The notes beneath the pieces are model-generated. The model was not told the DNA's origin. It saw only the letters and a list, made by a program, of their open reading frames with translations, and ran no database searches. From the NCBI RefSeq assembly GCF_049331405.1, contig NZ_CP186274.1, positions 4,650,001 to 4,714,000 of the forward strand: DNA of 64,000 bases. Reading direction: 5' to 3'. Of the stretch, positions 43,905 through 53,951 are shown piece by piece. The DNA comes from PoT sp049331405. Its GTDB lineage: Bacteria; Planctomycetota; Planctomycetia; Isosphaerales; Isosphaeraceae. Numbering within the stretch: position 1 is the first letter of the stretch; each line of letters begins with the position of its first letter. The position numbers were made by a program, and so were the translations under genes.

Positions 43905-44711
43905 ATGATCACGCATCCAGGGACAATTCAACTCAGCACCATCCTCAGGCCATCCGGGGCCGCCGATAAGGTCGTCGCCGTGCTTCCGGCCTACAATGCC
44001 GAGCGGACTCTCGCCGCGACGCTGGCGGAGATCCCAGTGGGCTGCCTGGACGAAATCCTCCTCGTCGACGACGGCAGCCAGGACCGGACCGTCGAGCTGG
44101 CGCGGAGCATGGGCTTGAGTGTGCTCGTCCACCCCCGGAATCGCGGCTATGGAGGTAATCAGAAGACGTGCTATCGCTATGCCCTGGACGCGGGTGCCGA
44201 CATCATCACCATGATCCACCCGGACTTCCAGTACGACAGCCGCGTAGTGCCCGTCGCCATTCGCCTCGTCGAGCTCGGCATCTGCGATCTCGTGCTCGGG
44301 AGCCGCATACGCTCGCGTCGCGAGGCTTTGGACGGCGGGATGCCGCTCTACAAGTACGTCAGCAACCGCGTCCTGACCACGATCGAGAACATCGCCCTGG
44401 GGCAGAACCTCGGCGACTTCCACAGCGGCTTCCGGGTCTATCGACGCGCCGTCCTGGAACGCATACCCTTCGAGCGGAACTCCGACGACTTCGTTTTCGA
44501 CACGCAACTCCTGGCACAAGCCGTAAGGTTCGGTTTCAAGCTGGGCGACGTCCCGATGCCCGTGAGATATTTTCCCGAAGCGAGCAGCATTAACTTCAGG
44601 AGGAGCGTGAAATACGGGCTCGGGACACTCGGGACGATGGCCCTCTACTGGATGGACACATTAGGGCTGCGACGATCACCGCTATTTTCCGAGCATAAGC
44701 CCGTCTGCTAG
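43905..44711 (+). CDS. Family 2 glycosyltransferase (DPM1/DPG synthase-like)
   Basis: The 268-residue protein carries VVAVLPAYNAERTLAATLAE, the nucleotide-sugar motif EILLVDDGSQDRT, NRGYGGNQKTCY, and the metal-binding region MIHPDFQYDS, followed by VLGSRIRS and DFHSGFRVYRR. This is the dolichyl-/polyprenyl-phosphate sugar synthase type, here without C-terminal membrane spans. It would charge a lipid phosphate with a sugar at the membrane face. The divergent GT-C enzyme is a natural user of such a donor (inferred). Confidence 0.9.
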   Translation: MITHPGTIQLSTILRPSGAADKVVAVLPAYNAERTLAATLAEIPVGCLDEILLVDDGSQDRTVELARSMGLSVLVHPRNRGYGGNQKTCYRYALDAGADIITMIHPDFQYDSRVVPVAIRLVELGICDLVLGSRIRSRREALDGGMPLYKYVSNRVLTTIENIALGQNLGDFHSGFRVYRRAVLERIPFERNSDDFVFDTQLLAQAVRFGFKLGDVPMPVRYFPEASSINFRRSVKYGLGTLGTMALYWMDTLGLRRSPLFSEHKPVC

Positions 44712-44896
44712 GGCACTCCGCGTTCCGTGATAGATCCTGGATCTGGCCCACGCCTGACAAGTGTTCGAAGCCTCCCTTGCAAACCCGTGGGCCGTCCCGT
44801 CAACCCTGCCCGACTTGACACGTTTGACCTCCAAGCCGTTCAAAGTCGGCCAATCGAGGTCGAGGCATTTTTAAATGAAGCCGAGACCTCTCGGAT

Positions 44897-46057
44897 TCAT
44901 TTCCGATCGGCCTCAGTCAAGAGCTTGTCGATGGCCTCATCCAGGTCCTTTCCCTGCAGATTCTTGAAACGGATGACCCCCGAAGCATCGAGGACGTAAG
45001 TGGTGGGGAAGCTATCCACGCCCCAACCTTCCGTGATCGGGCCTTCCACGCCTCCGTCCGCCCAGCAGCGCCACGTGATCTCGCCGGCGGCGATCGACTT
45101 CTTGAGGGTCTCGACAGGGTCTGTGTTCACGCTCAGGGCGGCGAACTTGCGGCCCTTCAAGCGCTCCACGAGTTCGCGTTCATGGGGATAGGCTGCGCGG
45201 CAAGGCCCGCACCAGTTCCCGCTGAAGCTGAGGGCGACGACGCGTCCTTTGAATTCGCTCAAGCGGAAGCGATGGCCTTCCGCATCCATCCCGTCGATCT
45301 CGGGCGCAGCCTGGCCGATCTTCAGGCGGCGGAGCTCCGTCAGTTCGCCCGCGGAACGCTCACTTAGGCTCCGACCTCGGCGATCCTTGAGGTCTCCATA
45401 TTTGTCCGCGACCTTCTCGTAGAGCCTTGCAGCCTCCTGGCGTAGCGGCTTAGGGTCCCGGGAGCGGAATGCCTTCAGTCGGTCGGCCCCGAGAGCGGGC
45501 TCGAAGAAGGCCGCGTACTCGGGGTGAGCCGCCCACTCGTCGAGCGTGTCGGCATACCATTGGAGGAATATGGCCATGGCGAAGCAGGCCTGCCCCCTTA
45601 CCTCCCTATGGGGGCTGGAGGCCTGAACGGAGCGGAGGAAATTCTCGACCTCTTCGAACTCGCCGAGGACAACCCTGCGGGTATCGATGCACGCGGGGGT
45701 GAGTTTCGGACTCGTGATATAGTCTTTCCTCAAGGTCTCCAGCGCGCGGCCGGCCTCGGGAGAGTAGCCTTGGTTCACGACCCACATGAGTGCATCGACC
45801 GCCTCGGGGCTCGAAGGAAATCGACTCGCCAGGTCTAGCGCACGCCTCCCGAAATCGTGCGTCCGCCTTCGGTTCTCATCGTTCCACAGCTTCAGCGATT
45901 TCTCGTCCTTGGCCGCCTCGCGCGTCCTGGTCATCTCCGAGACGGCGACTTTCCACTCCTGCAGGAAGCTATCGAGAACATCTCGGGGCGACGCAGGAGC
46001 AGGAGCCGCCTTGCCGGAGCCCTGGGCGAGCGCGCAAATCAGCATTAGTGAGAACAT
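44897..46057 (-). CDS. TlpA-like thioredoxin-fold protein, exported
   Basis: ATG 46057 (MFSLMLICALAQGSGKAAPA) gives a signal peptide. A helical N-terminal domain of about 220 residues precedes a TlpA/ResA-type thioredoxin domain: APEIDGMDAEGHRFRLSEFK, the redox motif SGNWCGPCRAAYPHE, and SFPTTYVLDASGVIRFKN. It would exchange disulfides in the periplasm. It follows the DUF1559 gene by 20 bases on the same strand and is the last gene of the envelope cluster. Confidence 0.88.
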   Translation of the reverse strand: MFSLMLICALAQGSGKAAPAPASPRDVLDSFLQEWKVAVSEMTRTREAAKDEKSLKLWNDENRRRTHDFGRRALDLASRFPSSPEAVDALMWVVNQGYSPEAGRALETLRKDYITSPKLTPACIDTRRVVLGEFEEVENFLRSVQASSPHREVRGQACFAMAIFLQWYADTLDEWAAHPEYAAFFEPALGADRLKAFRSRDPKPLRQEAARLYEKVADKYGDLKDRRGRSLSERSAGELTELRRLKIGQAAPEIDGMDAEGHRFRLSEFKGRVVALSFSGNWCGPCRAAYPHERELVERLKGRKFAALSVNTDPVETLKKSIAAGEITWRCWADGGVEGPITEGWGVDSFPTTYVLDASGVIRFKNLQGKDLDEAIDKLLTEADRK

Positions 46058-46077
46058 AGACACCGACTCCCTGGAAT

Positions 46078-47163
46078 CTACCAAGCTTCGTTGATCGGCT
46101 CATTGCCGGACTTGCTGGCCAATGACTGCCAGACGCCCCTGGGAGGCGTGTTCGACCACCAACCCCCGGGGCCACGCACGGCGCCGGCGGGGTTACCCGT
46201 CGACGGGTCGAATGGCCAACTCTGGATGGTGTCCCTCACGAAACGGACCGAACCGTCTGCCAGCAGGGTGTTGATCCCGTTAGGGTGCATGCTGCTCGCG
46301 GCGAACGCATGATTCAAACCCGCCGCGGCGGATACCTTGTGCGGCATGTTCGGCGGGAAGAATGTCGAGAAGAGCGTGTCCCCCCAATTCCCCGTGGTGT
46401 ACCAACCACGCTCCTCGAGGATGGACGGATTGACGGCCATGAGCGAATGGAAAATGGAGACGGCCTTCTCGGACACGAAGATCGTGGAACTGAGCCCATC
46501 GCTGATCGAAGCGAGAGAGATCGGCGATGAGTCATTGAACGCGCCGTCGGATTGGGCCGAAACCTGCTGAGGCACGACGCAGTTCCCGGCGGGCCGCGGA
46601 ACAGCATTCACGTAGTAGGATCCGTAACATGCCGAATAGCTGGTCAGCACCATCTTGATGGGCGACCCTCCGGGATCGCTGCACCAGGGGAGCATCTGGC
46701 CGGACGGCAGGAGGTGAGGGCGACCGGCCCCGGAATCGCTCGGGCAGGCGAAGATGCCCACCGACACGCCGTGGATCGTCACGTTCTCATCGGTCAGGAT
46801 CGAGAGGCTGTTATTGATCGAATTATAGAGATTTTGGTTCTCAAGGCTCGGCAGCAAGAAGAGGAGGATGCTCTTGTCGACGATGGGCGAGGTGCAAGGG
46901 GGATCGGTACCCGCGTACCGGGGATCATACGTGAGGAGTCTGCCGGGAGGGAGTGATCCGTGCACGCCTGCGTAGTCGTGGAGGGCTAGCCCCACTTGTC
47001 GAAGATTCGATGAGCACCCCATACGGCGGGCCGCCTCGCGGGCCGCTTGGACGGCGGGCAGCAGCAGCAGGGCCAACAAGGATATCAGGCCGATCACGAC
47101 GAGCATCTCGATGAGAGTGAAACCGGCAGTCGATCGACGGTGGATCAATGCTCGTGGCCTCAT
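46078..47163 (-). CDS. DUF1559 pseudopilin-like protein
   Basis: A prepilin-type N-terminus (STAGFTLIEMLVVIGLISLL) is followed by ALLLLPAVQAAREAARRMGC and SSNLRQVGLALHDYAGVHGS, then the C-terminal signature NTLLADGSVRFVRDTI. This family is greatly expanded in planctomycetes and is thought to form type IV pilin-like or secretion-linked envelope proteins. Length (361 residues) is normal. It is followed closely by the TlpA-like gene. Confidence 0.93.
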   Translation of the reverse strand: MRPRALIHRRSTAGFTLIEMLVVIGLISLLALLLLPAVQAAREAARRMGCSSNLRQVGLALHDYAGVHGSLPPGRLLTYDPRYAGTDPPCTSPIVDKSILLFLLPSLENQNLYNSINNSLSILTDENVTIHGVSVGIFACPSDSGAGRPHLLPSGQMLPWCSDPGGSPIKMVLTSYSACYGSYYVNAVPRPAGNCVVPQQVSAQSDGAFNDSSPISLASISDGLSSTIFVSEKAVSIFHSLMAVNPSILEERGWYTTGNWGDTLFSTFFPPNMPHKVSAAAGLNHAFAASSMHPNGINTLLADGSVRFVRDTIQSWPFDPSTGNPAGAVRGPGGWWSNTPPRGVWQSLASKSGNEPINEAW

Positions 47164-47307
47164 CGGTGCAAAATCCCCATTTGATCATCCTGTGAAATCG
47201 AACGAGATTTGACACCTCGGGTTATAAGCCAAGGGGCCCGCATAACGGCCCGAGCTCGAGGGCCGTGGCAAAACGGCTCAGTTACTAACCGCTTGTCCGC
47301 TCGCCTT

Positions 47308-48312
47308 TCAGGGGGTTCGCAACACGGCCCTTTGGTCCCGCTCCGTGTATCGCTTAATCGCAACCGAGGCGATGCCGCAGACGATGAGGGATGCCAAGAG
47401 GACATGGCTCACCGAGAGTCCCCCGGACGACGCCGGCGGACGCTCCAGGTCCGGCATTCCGTAATATGGCAGGGTGAACTCCGACTTTTCAGGCGGCTCC
47501 GACACCGATATTTCCGCCAACTCGAACTCGCGAATTGCATTGGGCTGGTTAACTGTCACGTGGCTGGGGATGATGCCTGCGACCCCTCGCGAATCGTCAT
47601 AGCGTACTTCCGTCCTCAACGCTTTACCGCCGGTAAGTCCCAGAGTGTTCTCGCTCAAGACGATCCTCCAGCCCTCGTCGGGAGATACGACGAGAGACCC
47701 CGAGGCGATGCGGAACTCCTTGCTCCTATAATTGTATTCGATCTTGAGATGCTCCTTGCCGCCTTCCAATATCGGGGTCACGTTACGGATTGAGAAACTT
47801 GGGTCGGACATCATGCTGCTGACCGGCAGGCCGAAGACCGAATACGCCGCCCCGACGAATTGGTCGAGCGTCATCTTGAGCATTTCGTCGACCGTCGCAT
47901 CGTCTCGCGACGAGAAACCCGAGAGCACGTAGGATGAACTCCCTTTGGACTTCGTCAGCGAGAATGAGGACGTGCCATTTCGGCAGTAGACATGCTCGGT
48001 TTGCCTGCTTTCACCTCGGTGATCGACCGAGGCCTCGGGTTGGATCGGCACGCGTTCGACCTTCCTGAGCCCGCCCGAGATCGCGAAGCGGAGCGTCGAC
48101 GAAGTTGTGTCGACTATCTCGGCCTTGCGAAAGTGCGTTAAGGTCAGTCTCGCGGAGCCTCGAAATTGGCCGGCCCCCCGCTCGAGCCGTTCCAGGGCGG
48201 CCGGATATTCCGCCAGGACCCTCGCCTTGAGCTGGCTCGCTTGTTGGGCCGAGCTGCAGATTGGAGTGGCGAGGTACAGGATCGCTGCTGCCGAGCATAA
48301 TCGCTTGATCAT
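47308..48312 (-). CDS. Exported hypothetical protein with C-terminal membrane anchor
   Basis: From ATG 48312 the leader MIKRLCSAAAILYLATPICS is a signal peptide. The body (334 residues in all) is beta-rich and contains TEHVYCRNGTSSFSLTK, VRYDDSRGVAGIIPSHVTV and FTLPYYGMPDLERP. A final hydrophobic helix (VSHVLLASLIVCGIASVAIK) with a basic tail anchors it in the membrane. A lipoprotein-carrier-like (LolA/LolB) fold is conceivable from the pattern, but no motif proves it. It is in the same orientation as the flanking envelope genes. Confidence 0.75.
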   Translation of the reverse strand: MIKRLCSAAAILYLATPICSSAQQASQLKARVLAEYPAALERLERGAGQFRGSARLTLTHFRKAEIVDTTSSTLRFAISGGLRKVERVPIQPEASVDHRGESRQTEHVYCRNGTSSFSLTKSKGSSSYVLSGFSSRDDATVDEMLKMTLDQFVGAAYSVFGLPVSSMMSDPSFSIRNVTPILEGGKEHLKIEYNYRSKEFRIASGSLVVSPDEGWRIVLSENTLGLTGGKALRTEVRYDDSRGVAGIIPSHVTVNQPNAIREFELAEISVSEPPEKSEFTLPYYGMPDLERPPASSGGLSVSHVLLASLIVCGIASVAIKRYTERDQRAVLRTP

Positions 48313-48393
48313 GGCAAGCATCTCCCTCCGGTGCGGCCCGGCGGATCGCTGCTCGATCCCGCCGGGCCGCATATCACCATTTGCTAGGGCTGG

Positions 48394-48633
48394 TTAATTG
48401 CACGCGCAATATCGGACCCCGAGCGTGCACGTCTCGCCGGCTGGGCAGGGAGGTACATTGGGACAGTCCGCCGTGCCAGCCGGGGGCGTGCCGCAGTACG
48501 CACCGCTGGCATCCGGCGCGAAAGGAGCCGTGGCCGCCGAGGCGACACCGCACGTTAGGGCGAGATACAGGCCACACTGCACCACGAATGCGGCCCCGAA
48601 GAATGCCGACGCGAACCGGTAGCAGCGAAGCAT
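48394..48633 (-). CDS. Small secreted cysteine-rich protein (79 aa)
   Basis: ATG 48633 follows AGGAG. After a hydrophobic leader (FGAAFVVQCGLYLALTCGVASA) the mature part has six cysteines in about 45 residues (AYCGTP, ADCPNVPPCPAGETCTLG, RYCACN), a disulfide-bonded pattern. It sits in the same operon-like run as TlpA- and DUF1573-type genes, so the thioredoxin protein may act on it (inferred). The family is unknown to me. Confidence 0.7.
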   Translation of the reverse strand: MLRCYRFASAFFGAAFVVQCGLYLALTCGVASAATAPFAPDASGAYCGTPPAGTADCPNVPPCPAGETCTLGVRYCACN

Positions 48634-49028
48634 AGCAATCTCCTAAGCTGTTGATGCGAAGCGCGAAAGTCGTGCCCGATGCCGGGCATAAAACCGAATT
48701 CAGCGCGAACTCAAAAGTCGATGCGACATCCAGAGGAGGTTGTCCAATCATTAGGCCTTGAGCACGGTTCCAATCTGCTAGGCGACGACTTAGAACCATG
48801 TCGCCCGACGCTATCGCGAACATTTCATCATTCATGCTTGCTATCCAGCCCCAAGGGGGCGCAGGGGACCGGATAGTGAGGCAGGCATAATTACTTGCCT
48901 CCACTTGTAGCATCGCAACGCATTATGCGAAGGCTCGAACTCTTGGCTTTGCCGGATTGCTGATTAAGCCTTCAGGGAGCCTCCGCCGTCGCATTAAATC
49001 GCTTGCCTACATTCGAGTATCAAGCAAG

Positions 49029-49526
49029 TCAGGATTTCTCGGGGCCGCGGCCGTTCCTCCCATGCTCGCCCTTGACATTGCCGCTGATGCTGAGAATCAA
49101 CCTTGTTTGGCTCGGGTTGTCGGTAAAGAACGTGGCACGCTCTGAAATCCAGCCGGACAAGGAACGATTCCGGAAATCGATCCTCAAATCCCCTCGTTCA
49201 CCGGGCAGAATCCGCTTCGGTAGGTCGCTGGTGACCACGCAACTGCACGAGGATTCGGAGCCTAGGATGGTGATCGGCCTCCCCGAGTAGTTGGTCACAT
49301 GGAAGGTCAGCGTAGCTCCCTTCCCCATTTCAATCGTCCCGAATGATTTAGACCTCGTGTCCACGATGAGCCGCTCGCCGGCCAAATAAGCCAGGGCCGA
49401 CCCGAGCGATCCGAACCATATCATTGCAAAGGCCAGGACCAGGGCGACGCATATATTCGTGCATATAAATGTCAGCGTCAGCCAAGACGTCGTCTTCCGC
49501 TCGATCTGGACCGGCGAGCTCTGCAT
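49029..49526 (-). CDS. DUF1573 membrane-anchored protein
   Basis: One N-terminal span (LTFICTNICVALVLAFAMIW) leads to a DUF1573 immunoglobulin-like domain: FGTIEMGKGATLTFHVTNYS, ESSCSCVVTSDLPKRILPGE and RATFFTDNPSQTRLILSISG. The SCSC cysteine pair is family-typical. It is the second of two DUF1573 genes in a row. Confidence 0.88.
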   Translation of the reverse strand: MQSSPVQIERKTTSWLTLTFICTNICVALVLAFAMIWFGSLGSALAYLAGERLIVDTRSKSFGTIEMGKGATLTFHVTNYSGRPITILGSESSCSCVVTSDLPKRILPGERGDLRIDFRNRSLSGWISERATFFTDNPSQTRLILSISGNVKGEHGRNGRGPEKS

Positions 49527-49592
49527 GCTGCACTCCTTCCAGGTTTATGGTTCCATGGCACGAATAGCGGGAGTGGCGCCGATGGCCTTTCC

Positions 49593-50072
49593 CTAATCGG
49601 TTCGGACTTCCAGATTGACAATAGTCTGGAAAACGATGGTGTTTCCTGGACCGTGCCCTACGACTTGGACCGCCAACCGGCCTCGGAATTCGGGGTCGTG
49701 AGAGGGATCGAAAGCAGCCTTCAGCGAGGTTGTCTCGCCCGGCGCGAGTCGGAGTGATCTCGGATTCACTACAACGCAACCGCAGCTCGTCTCGACGTTC
49801 TCCACCACGATTTCTCGCGAGCCCGGATTATGCAACTCCCCATCCGCCTCTGCCCCCTGATGCGGTTTGAGTATGCCCAAAGACAATGGATTGGGGATGA
49901 TATCGAGCGGAAATCGTTGCGTCGGTGAATCGCTCGGAATCGCGGCCTCAGGGCGATGCAACCACGAAGAACCGATGAGTATTAGGGAAGCAAGAATGCC
50001 CCCTAATATCCCGAGTGAAGCTTGCCAGCCCCTGACCCTTAGGCGGCAAGCCGTCTCGCGGAATGCAAACAT
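49593..50072 (-). CDS. DUF1573 membrane-anchored protein
   Basis: A membrane span (GILGGILASLILIGSSWL) precedes the domain with LGILKPHQGAEADGELHNPG, ETSCGCVVVNPRSLRLAPGE and GRLAVQVVGHGPGNTIVFQT. It is the first gene of the envelope cluster, 66 bases upstream of its paralogue. Both would expose the domain outside the membrane. Confidence 0.88.
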   Translation of the reverse strand: MFAFRETACRLRVRGWQASLGILGGILASLILIGSSWLHRPEAAIPSDSPTQRFPLDIIPNPLSLGILKPHQGAEADGELHNPGSREIVVENVETSCGCVVVNPRSLRLAPGETTSLKAAFDPSHDPEFRGRLAVQVVGHGPGNTIVFQTIVNLEVRTD

Positions 50073-51036
50073 CTTAAGCCCTCGATTTGAAATCCGAAGG
50101 GGCTTCGACTGAGGAGCATCTTAATTAGGGAATCGAAGCACTGTCAAGCACCTCCTTGTCAGTCACGTTCGTGAATTTTTAGATAGGTTAGAGGCTGGAA
50201 GTTTGGCGAACTTGGGAGGGTTCTTTCAGATCGAAACTATATCTACTCCCAACCGATACATGTCATCACGTCTGTTACGCTTCTTCTCGAGCGGTCTCAG
50301 CATTGGCACTATGTGGACGGGCCCATTCGGAAGGGCCGTTCTCATGTTCCATCTATCCCGCGATCTACGCCATCTCGGTTTCAAATTGCCTTGCGAGTTC
50401 GACATGCATTCGCAAGAACCGCTTATGTCAAGTATCTCTATCAGGTTCACCTTGGGATTTGCATTGCGTGCGATTGTCCTGAAACTTCCTCTTAATGCAT
50501 GTCGGAAGTATGTTTAACAAGCTTTTATAAGAGGGGTAAGCAAGTTGGAGCGTCCTCGCAGTTTCAGGCTAAAAATATTAGACACTGGATTGCCTGGTCG
50601 ATTTCCAAGATTTTTCATTTCTATGACCTCAGCCTAGCCGACCGCCATGTTTGATATCCGGGTCATCCGGTGGTGAGAGGCAGTCCGTGGCGTCAAGCTC
50701 GGCCCGAGGCGGGGCTGTGGTCCCTCGCCGTGGAGCGTTCGACGGGGATAATGAGTTGCGGATGCTCGCCGCATGCCTTCGACGGCTCAAGGCGTCCATC
50801 CATCATCGCCTCGACGGCACCGACTTCAAGTGCGCCAGCTTGCCCCTGGTGGCCGCCCCTCCCTCGGTCCTCGATCCCGCCTACTGCGACTTTTCCCCGC
50901 GGTTTCGCCCTTACCGGATGTGTGTTGCGATTGGAGGCCCCCTCGCAGCGGACCGATGCCCCTCGCCTCATCACGCGAGGATCGAGCAAGGCAAGGGGGG
51001 AGGTCGCCAGGACGAACGCTCCGGACCAAATCAGGA
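50073..51036. other. Long gap without a supported gene
   Basis: Several overlapping frames exist at 50.65-51.06 kb on both strands, but none has coherent protein character plus a start. The left part (50.1-50.6 kb) is AT-rich for the genome and should contain the promoter of the DUF1573 cluster. Confidence 0.4.
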
Positions 51037-51226
51037 GTTGCGTCGATCGAACCACGGCGATGTAACGTTACGGTAACGTACGCGTAGCGCTACGAGCCGG
51101 GAGGAGATGGTCCGAGTTCCTCACCTCAAAAGGAGCCCAGGACAAATCCGAGACACCGTTGCCGAAGCGTTGCACGGCGTTGCCACAACGTTGCGGCAAC
51201 GCGTTGCATGGCGTTGCTGCAACGCC
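51037..51226 (-). repeat. Dispersed repeat, copy 2 (inverted relative to 18888-19072)
   Basis: Read on the minus strand it repeats the elements of copy 1 in order: GTTGC/GCAAC units, GTGTCTCGGATTTGTCC, GGAACTCGGACC, GTAGCGCTACGCGTACG, CGTTACCGTAACG and CGATCGACGCAA. The GCAACG tandem part is more diverged. It marks a non-coding mobile or regulatory repeat present at least twice in this genome. Confidence 0.85.
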
Positions 51227-51464
51227 TCATAGCGGGCGGCCGCCGCGTGTCGAACGTGTCGGCAGAGCACGACCCCCTACTCAACTCGGCGGGCCCACCC
51301 GATTGTGAGGAAGCAAACTGGTGTATCTCTACTTACGGCATTCGGTCTGGCGGACGAATGGCACTTAGATTTTCACAAAGGGTTCCGTGCCTGCGGGATA
51401 GGAAACCATGGGCGTTCAGGCTCTGATGACGGTGGACTCCCCCCACCGGCTCGGAGCCAGAGTG

Positions 51465-52491
51465 ATGTTCAATCACCTGCAAGGACATCTCCGTCGGCAA
51501 ATCGGCTTCTTCCGGCAGCAGTTCACCTTCAGCAAGGCAGCCTCCCTTTCACTGAGGTCCTCTCGGAGGAGCATCTCGTGGACGCCCTCCAGGAGGTCGA
51601 CGTCACCTGGAAGGACCGGATCTTCACCCCCTGATCACGCTCTGGGTGTTCCTCGGTCAGGTGCTCAACGCCGACCAGTCCTGCCGCGCCGCCGTCGCCC
51701 GCCTGATCACCCACCGCGCCTCGCAAGGGCTCGAGCCGTGCAGCTCCGAGACCGCGGCCTACTGTCAGGCGAGGGGACGCCTGCCCGAAGGGTTCTTCGC
51801 CGCGGTGGCCCGCCTCGTCGGGCGCAACCTGGACGGGCGGGTCGATCGGCGGTGGCTCTGGAGTGGCCGCCGCGTCTGCCTCTTCGACGGCTCGACGATC
51901 TCCATGCCGGACACCCCGGAGAATCGGCGTGAATACCCGCTGGCCTACAACCAGGTGCCCGGGACGAGCTTCGCACCCGCTCGGATCGGCGCGATCATCT
52001 CGCTGTCCTGCGGCGCGATCCTCGACCTGGGCGTCTGCCGCTACGCCGGCAAGGGCCAGGGGAAGGTCAGCCTGCTGCGCCAGCTGTGGGACGTGCTCCG
52101 CCCCGACGACGTGCTGCTGGGCGACCGCCTGATGTCGGGCTCGGTCGGCATGTACCTGCTGAAGGGGCGCGGCGTCGACACCGTCAGCCGCCTCTCGGCG
52201 CACCGCCGGGCCGACCTCCGCAAGGGGACGCGACTGGGCAAGGATGACCACCTCGTCGTGTGGAAGAAGCCGTCGTCGATCCGCTCGGTGGACCGGGCGA
52301 CATACAACGCGTTGCCCGACTCGATCACGGTCCGCGAGGTCCGTTTCCGGGTGGGGTCGCCGGGGTTCCAGACCCGGTCGGCCGTCGTGACGACCATTCC
52401 GGACCTCGGGCAGGCGAGCGCGGAGGAATCTAGCTTCGCTCTACCGGGCTAGGTGGAACAACGAGCTGGATCTGCGTTCGATCAAGGCCAC
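51465..52491 (+). pseudogene. IS4-family transposase, several frameshifts
   Basis: Pieces in successive frames give HLRRQIGFFRQQFTFSKA, then SLPFTEVLSEEHLVDALQEV ending DRIFTP, then LGQVLNADQSCRAAVARLIT through the DDE aspartate blocks CLFDGSTISMPDTPENRREY and DDVLLGDRLMSGSVGMYLLK. The catalytic glutamate segment (RARWNNELDLRSIKA) follows another frame change near 52430. Frame changes near 51535, 51633 and 52430 make it non-functional as written. The 3' end is lost. Terminal repeats were not found. Confidence 0.8.
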
Positions 52492-52584
52492 TGACCTGCC
52501 CCCGGATTCTGGTCCAGGCGTTATGAGAGTATCGGTTCCGGGTGACCTGCTCCCCGTAGGCTGGTCCATCTGAATGCCATTCAG

Positions 52585-53190
52585 TTAAGCCGCATCCGCC
52601 CGGTCGATGAGTCGTTTACGCAGGACCGATCTGGGTAGGATCATGAAAGAATAATTCTTGCCACGGCGTTTCTGGCATCGCGTCTCGACGCGTTCGGGCC
52701 GGTGAGAATTGACGATCAGCCTGGAGAGCAGCGTGCCCGGCGGCGACATCACCAGCCACCGCAACGCATCCACGAAGCTGACCCGCCCGGGCGCCACCCC
52801 CTGCCGTCGCCCCTCCTCGAGCATCAGCAGGCGCACGAGGTCGTACGCCACCGCGTAGAGCGTCAGCTCCTTGAGCACGCCCTCGGGCGCGTTGCATCGC
52901 AGGATATCCGTCCCCAGCGTCGTCTTCAAATGGCGGAGGTTGACCTCCACCTGTCACCGACTCAGGTACATCCCCGCCAGTTCCTCGGCGGGATAGGCCT
53001 CGGCGTCCGGGAGGGTCGTCGCCAGCGTGACCAATTTGACTCGGAACCCTGGGAGATCGACCCAATATCTCAGCTCGCGGACCGGCAGGCGTGCGCGGGC
53101 CTGGCAGTAGTCGGAGGCGATGAACTACGTCGACAGGTTCGCGACGTTCTTCAAGATCTCGCCCGAGGTGTTCATCGAGCGCCCGGCCGG
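52585..53190 (-). pseudogene. Second IS4-family transposase remnant, internally deleted
   Basis: The C-terminal part is clear: YPAEELAGMYLSR, a TGA at 52954-52956 where tryptophan is expected, then QVEVNLRHLKTTLGTDILRC with the catalytic glutamate and RVSFVDALRWL. Upstream, ASDYCQARARLP (normally N-terminal) is fused directly to VRELRYWVDLPGF, so the middle has been deleted, and another stop (TAG near 53128) interrupts. It converges with the other IS4 remnant. Confidence 0.7.
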
Positions 53191-53846
53191 GAAGTGACGT
53201 CACCGGCTCCCCCGAGTCTTCCCGGACCCCCGCCCGCCATCGACGCCGAGCGACGCGTCGCCACCCTCCCACGCCTCGGGCTTCGACCCGGGGCGTTCGT
53301 CGTTCACCAGTCGGGGCAGGGGAGGGCGCGAGGATTTTACGACATGCCGCCCGACCCCAACGCTTGCCGTGCTCCCGACCCTAACCATCACGCACCCCCG
53401 AAGTCAGATTCTCCCCGATCTCCTGAGCTCGGCGTGTTATCGCCTCAGCCTTAGTCGCCACGGGCTCGAGGCCACCTCGGAATGGTTCGGACCAAACGTC
53501 TTCTCTCGGATCGGCGGCATCCGCTGCCGGGAGGTAGGACGTCCGCCCGCACAGCGCCGTATGGTCACGTCGGACCATCCCACGGCCTTCGTCCGCCGAC
53601 TACTATGTCGCGAACTTCGCCCCGTCGTGGATTACCTCGGGACCGATCGTTGCTTAACCGTTTGCAACGTAATGGTTTGCGAAACTTTTCGGCTGGAGGG
53701 ACGCGAAGATTCTCGGAAAAATTTTAGGCGGTCGAATTCGGAATCCCTTTTTGATTACGCTCTCTTTATAGCGGCCGACGTTACTGCGCCCCGTGATCAC
53801 GGCGAATCGACTCGAAACTCTCTCTCCATTGGAAGCGGGAACCGCG
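53191..53846. other. Gap without a supported gene
   Basis: No coding frame, RNA or repeat is recognised. It probably carries debris from the IS4 events and, at the right end, the promoter of the split sigma-factor gene. Confidence 0.4.
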
Positions 53847-53886
53847 ATGAGTGAGGTCACTCGGCTCCTTGAAGCTTACGCGAGAG
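53847..53886 (+). pseudogene. 5' fragment of an ECF sigma-factor gene, cut by IS3
   Basis: ATG 53847 opens MSEVTRLLEAYAR, the usual N-terminus of planctomycete ECF sigma factors of this class. After codon 13 (AGA) plus one base the sequence runs into the IS3 element. Removing the element and one copy of AGAG restores the frame into GDRRVLNDILALVYDELRG at 55136. Confidence 0.8.
53883..53886. repeat. Target-site duplication of the IS3 element, left copy (AGAG)
   Basis: AGAG precedes the element and recurs at 55132-55135. Three- to four-base duplications are normal for IS3. Confidence 0.75.
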
Positions 53887-53951
53887 TATGGTGGACCCCG
53901 AAAACTGGACCATCTGTTAAGCTACTCAGACGGGTCTGAGGAGGAGGACGG

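Noticed and set aside
50203..50517. 104-codon plus-strand frame
   Set aside because: It lies in an AT-rich intergenic area, with no ribosome site or domain-like pattern.
50651..51087. Overlapping frames on both strands at 50.65-51.09 kb, one with a signal-peptide-like start (MVRSTQLLIWSGAFVLATSP)
   Set aside because: The remainder is low-complexity, no ribosome site is seen, and the frame starts inside the dispersed repeat.
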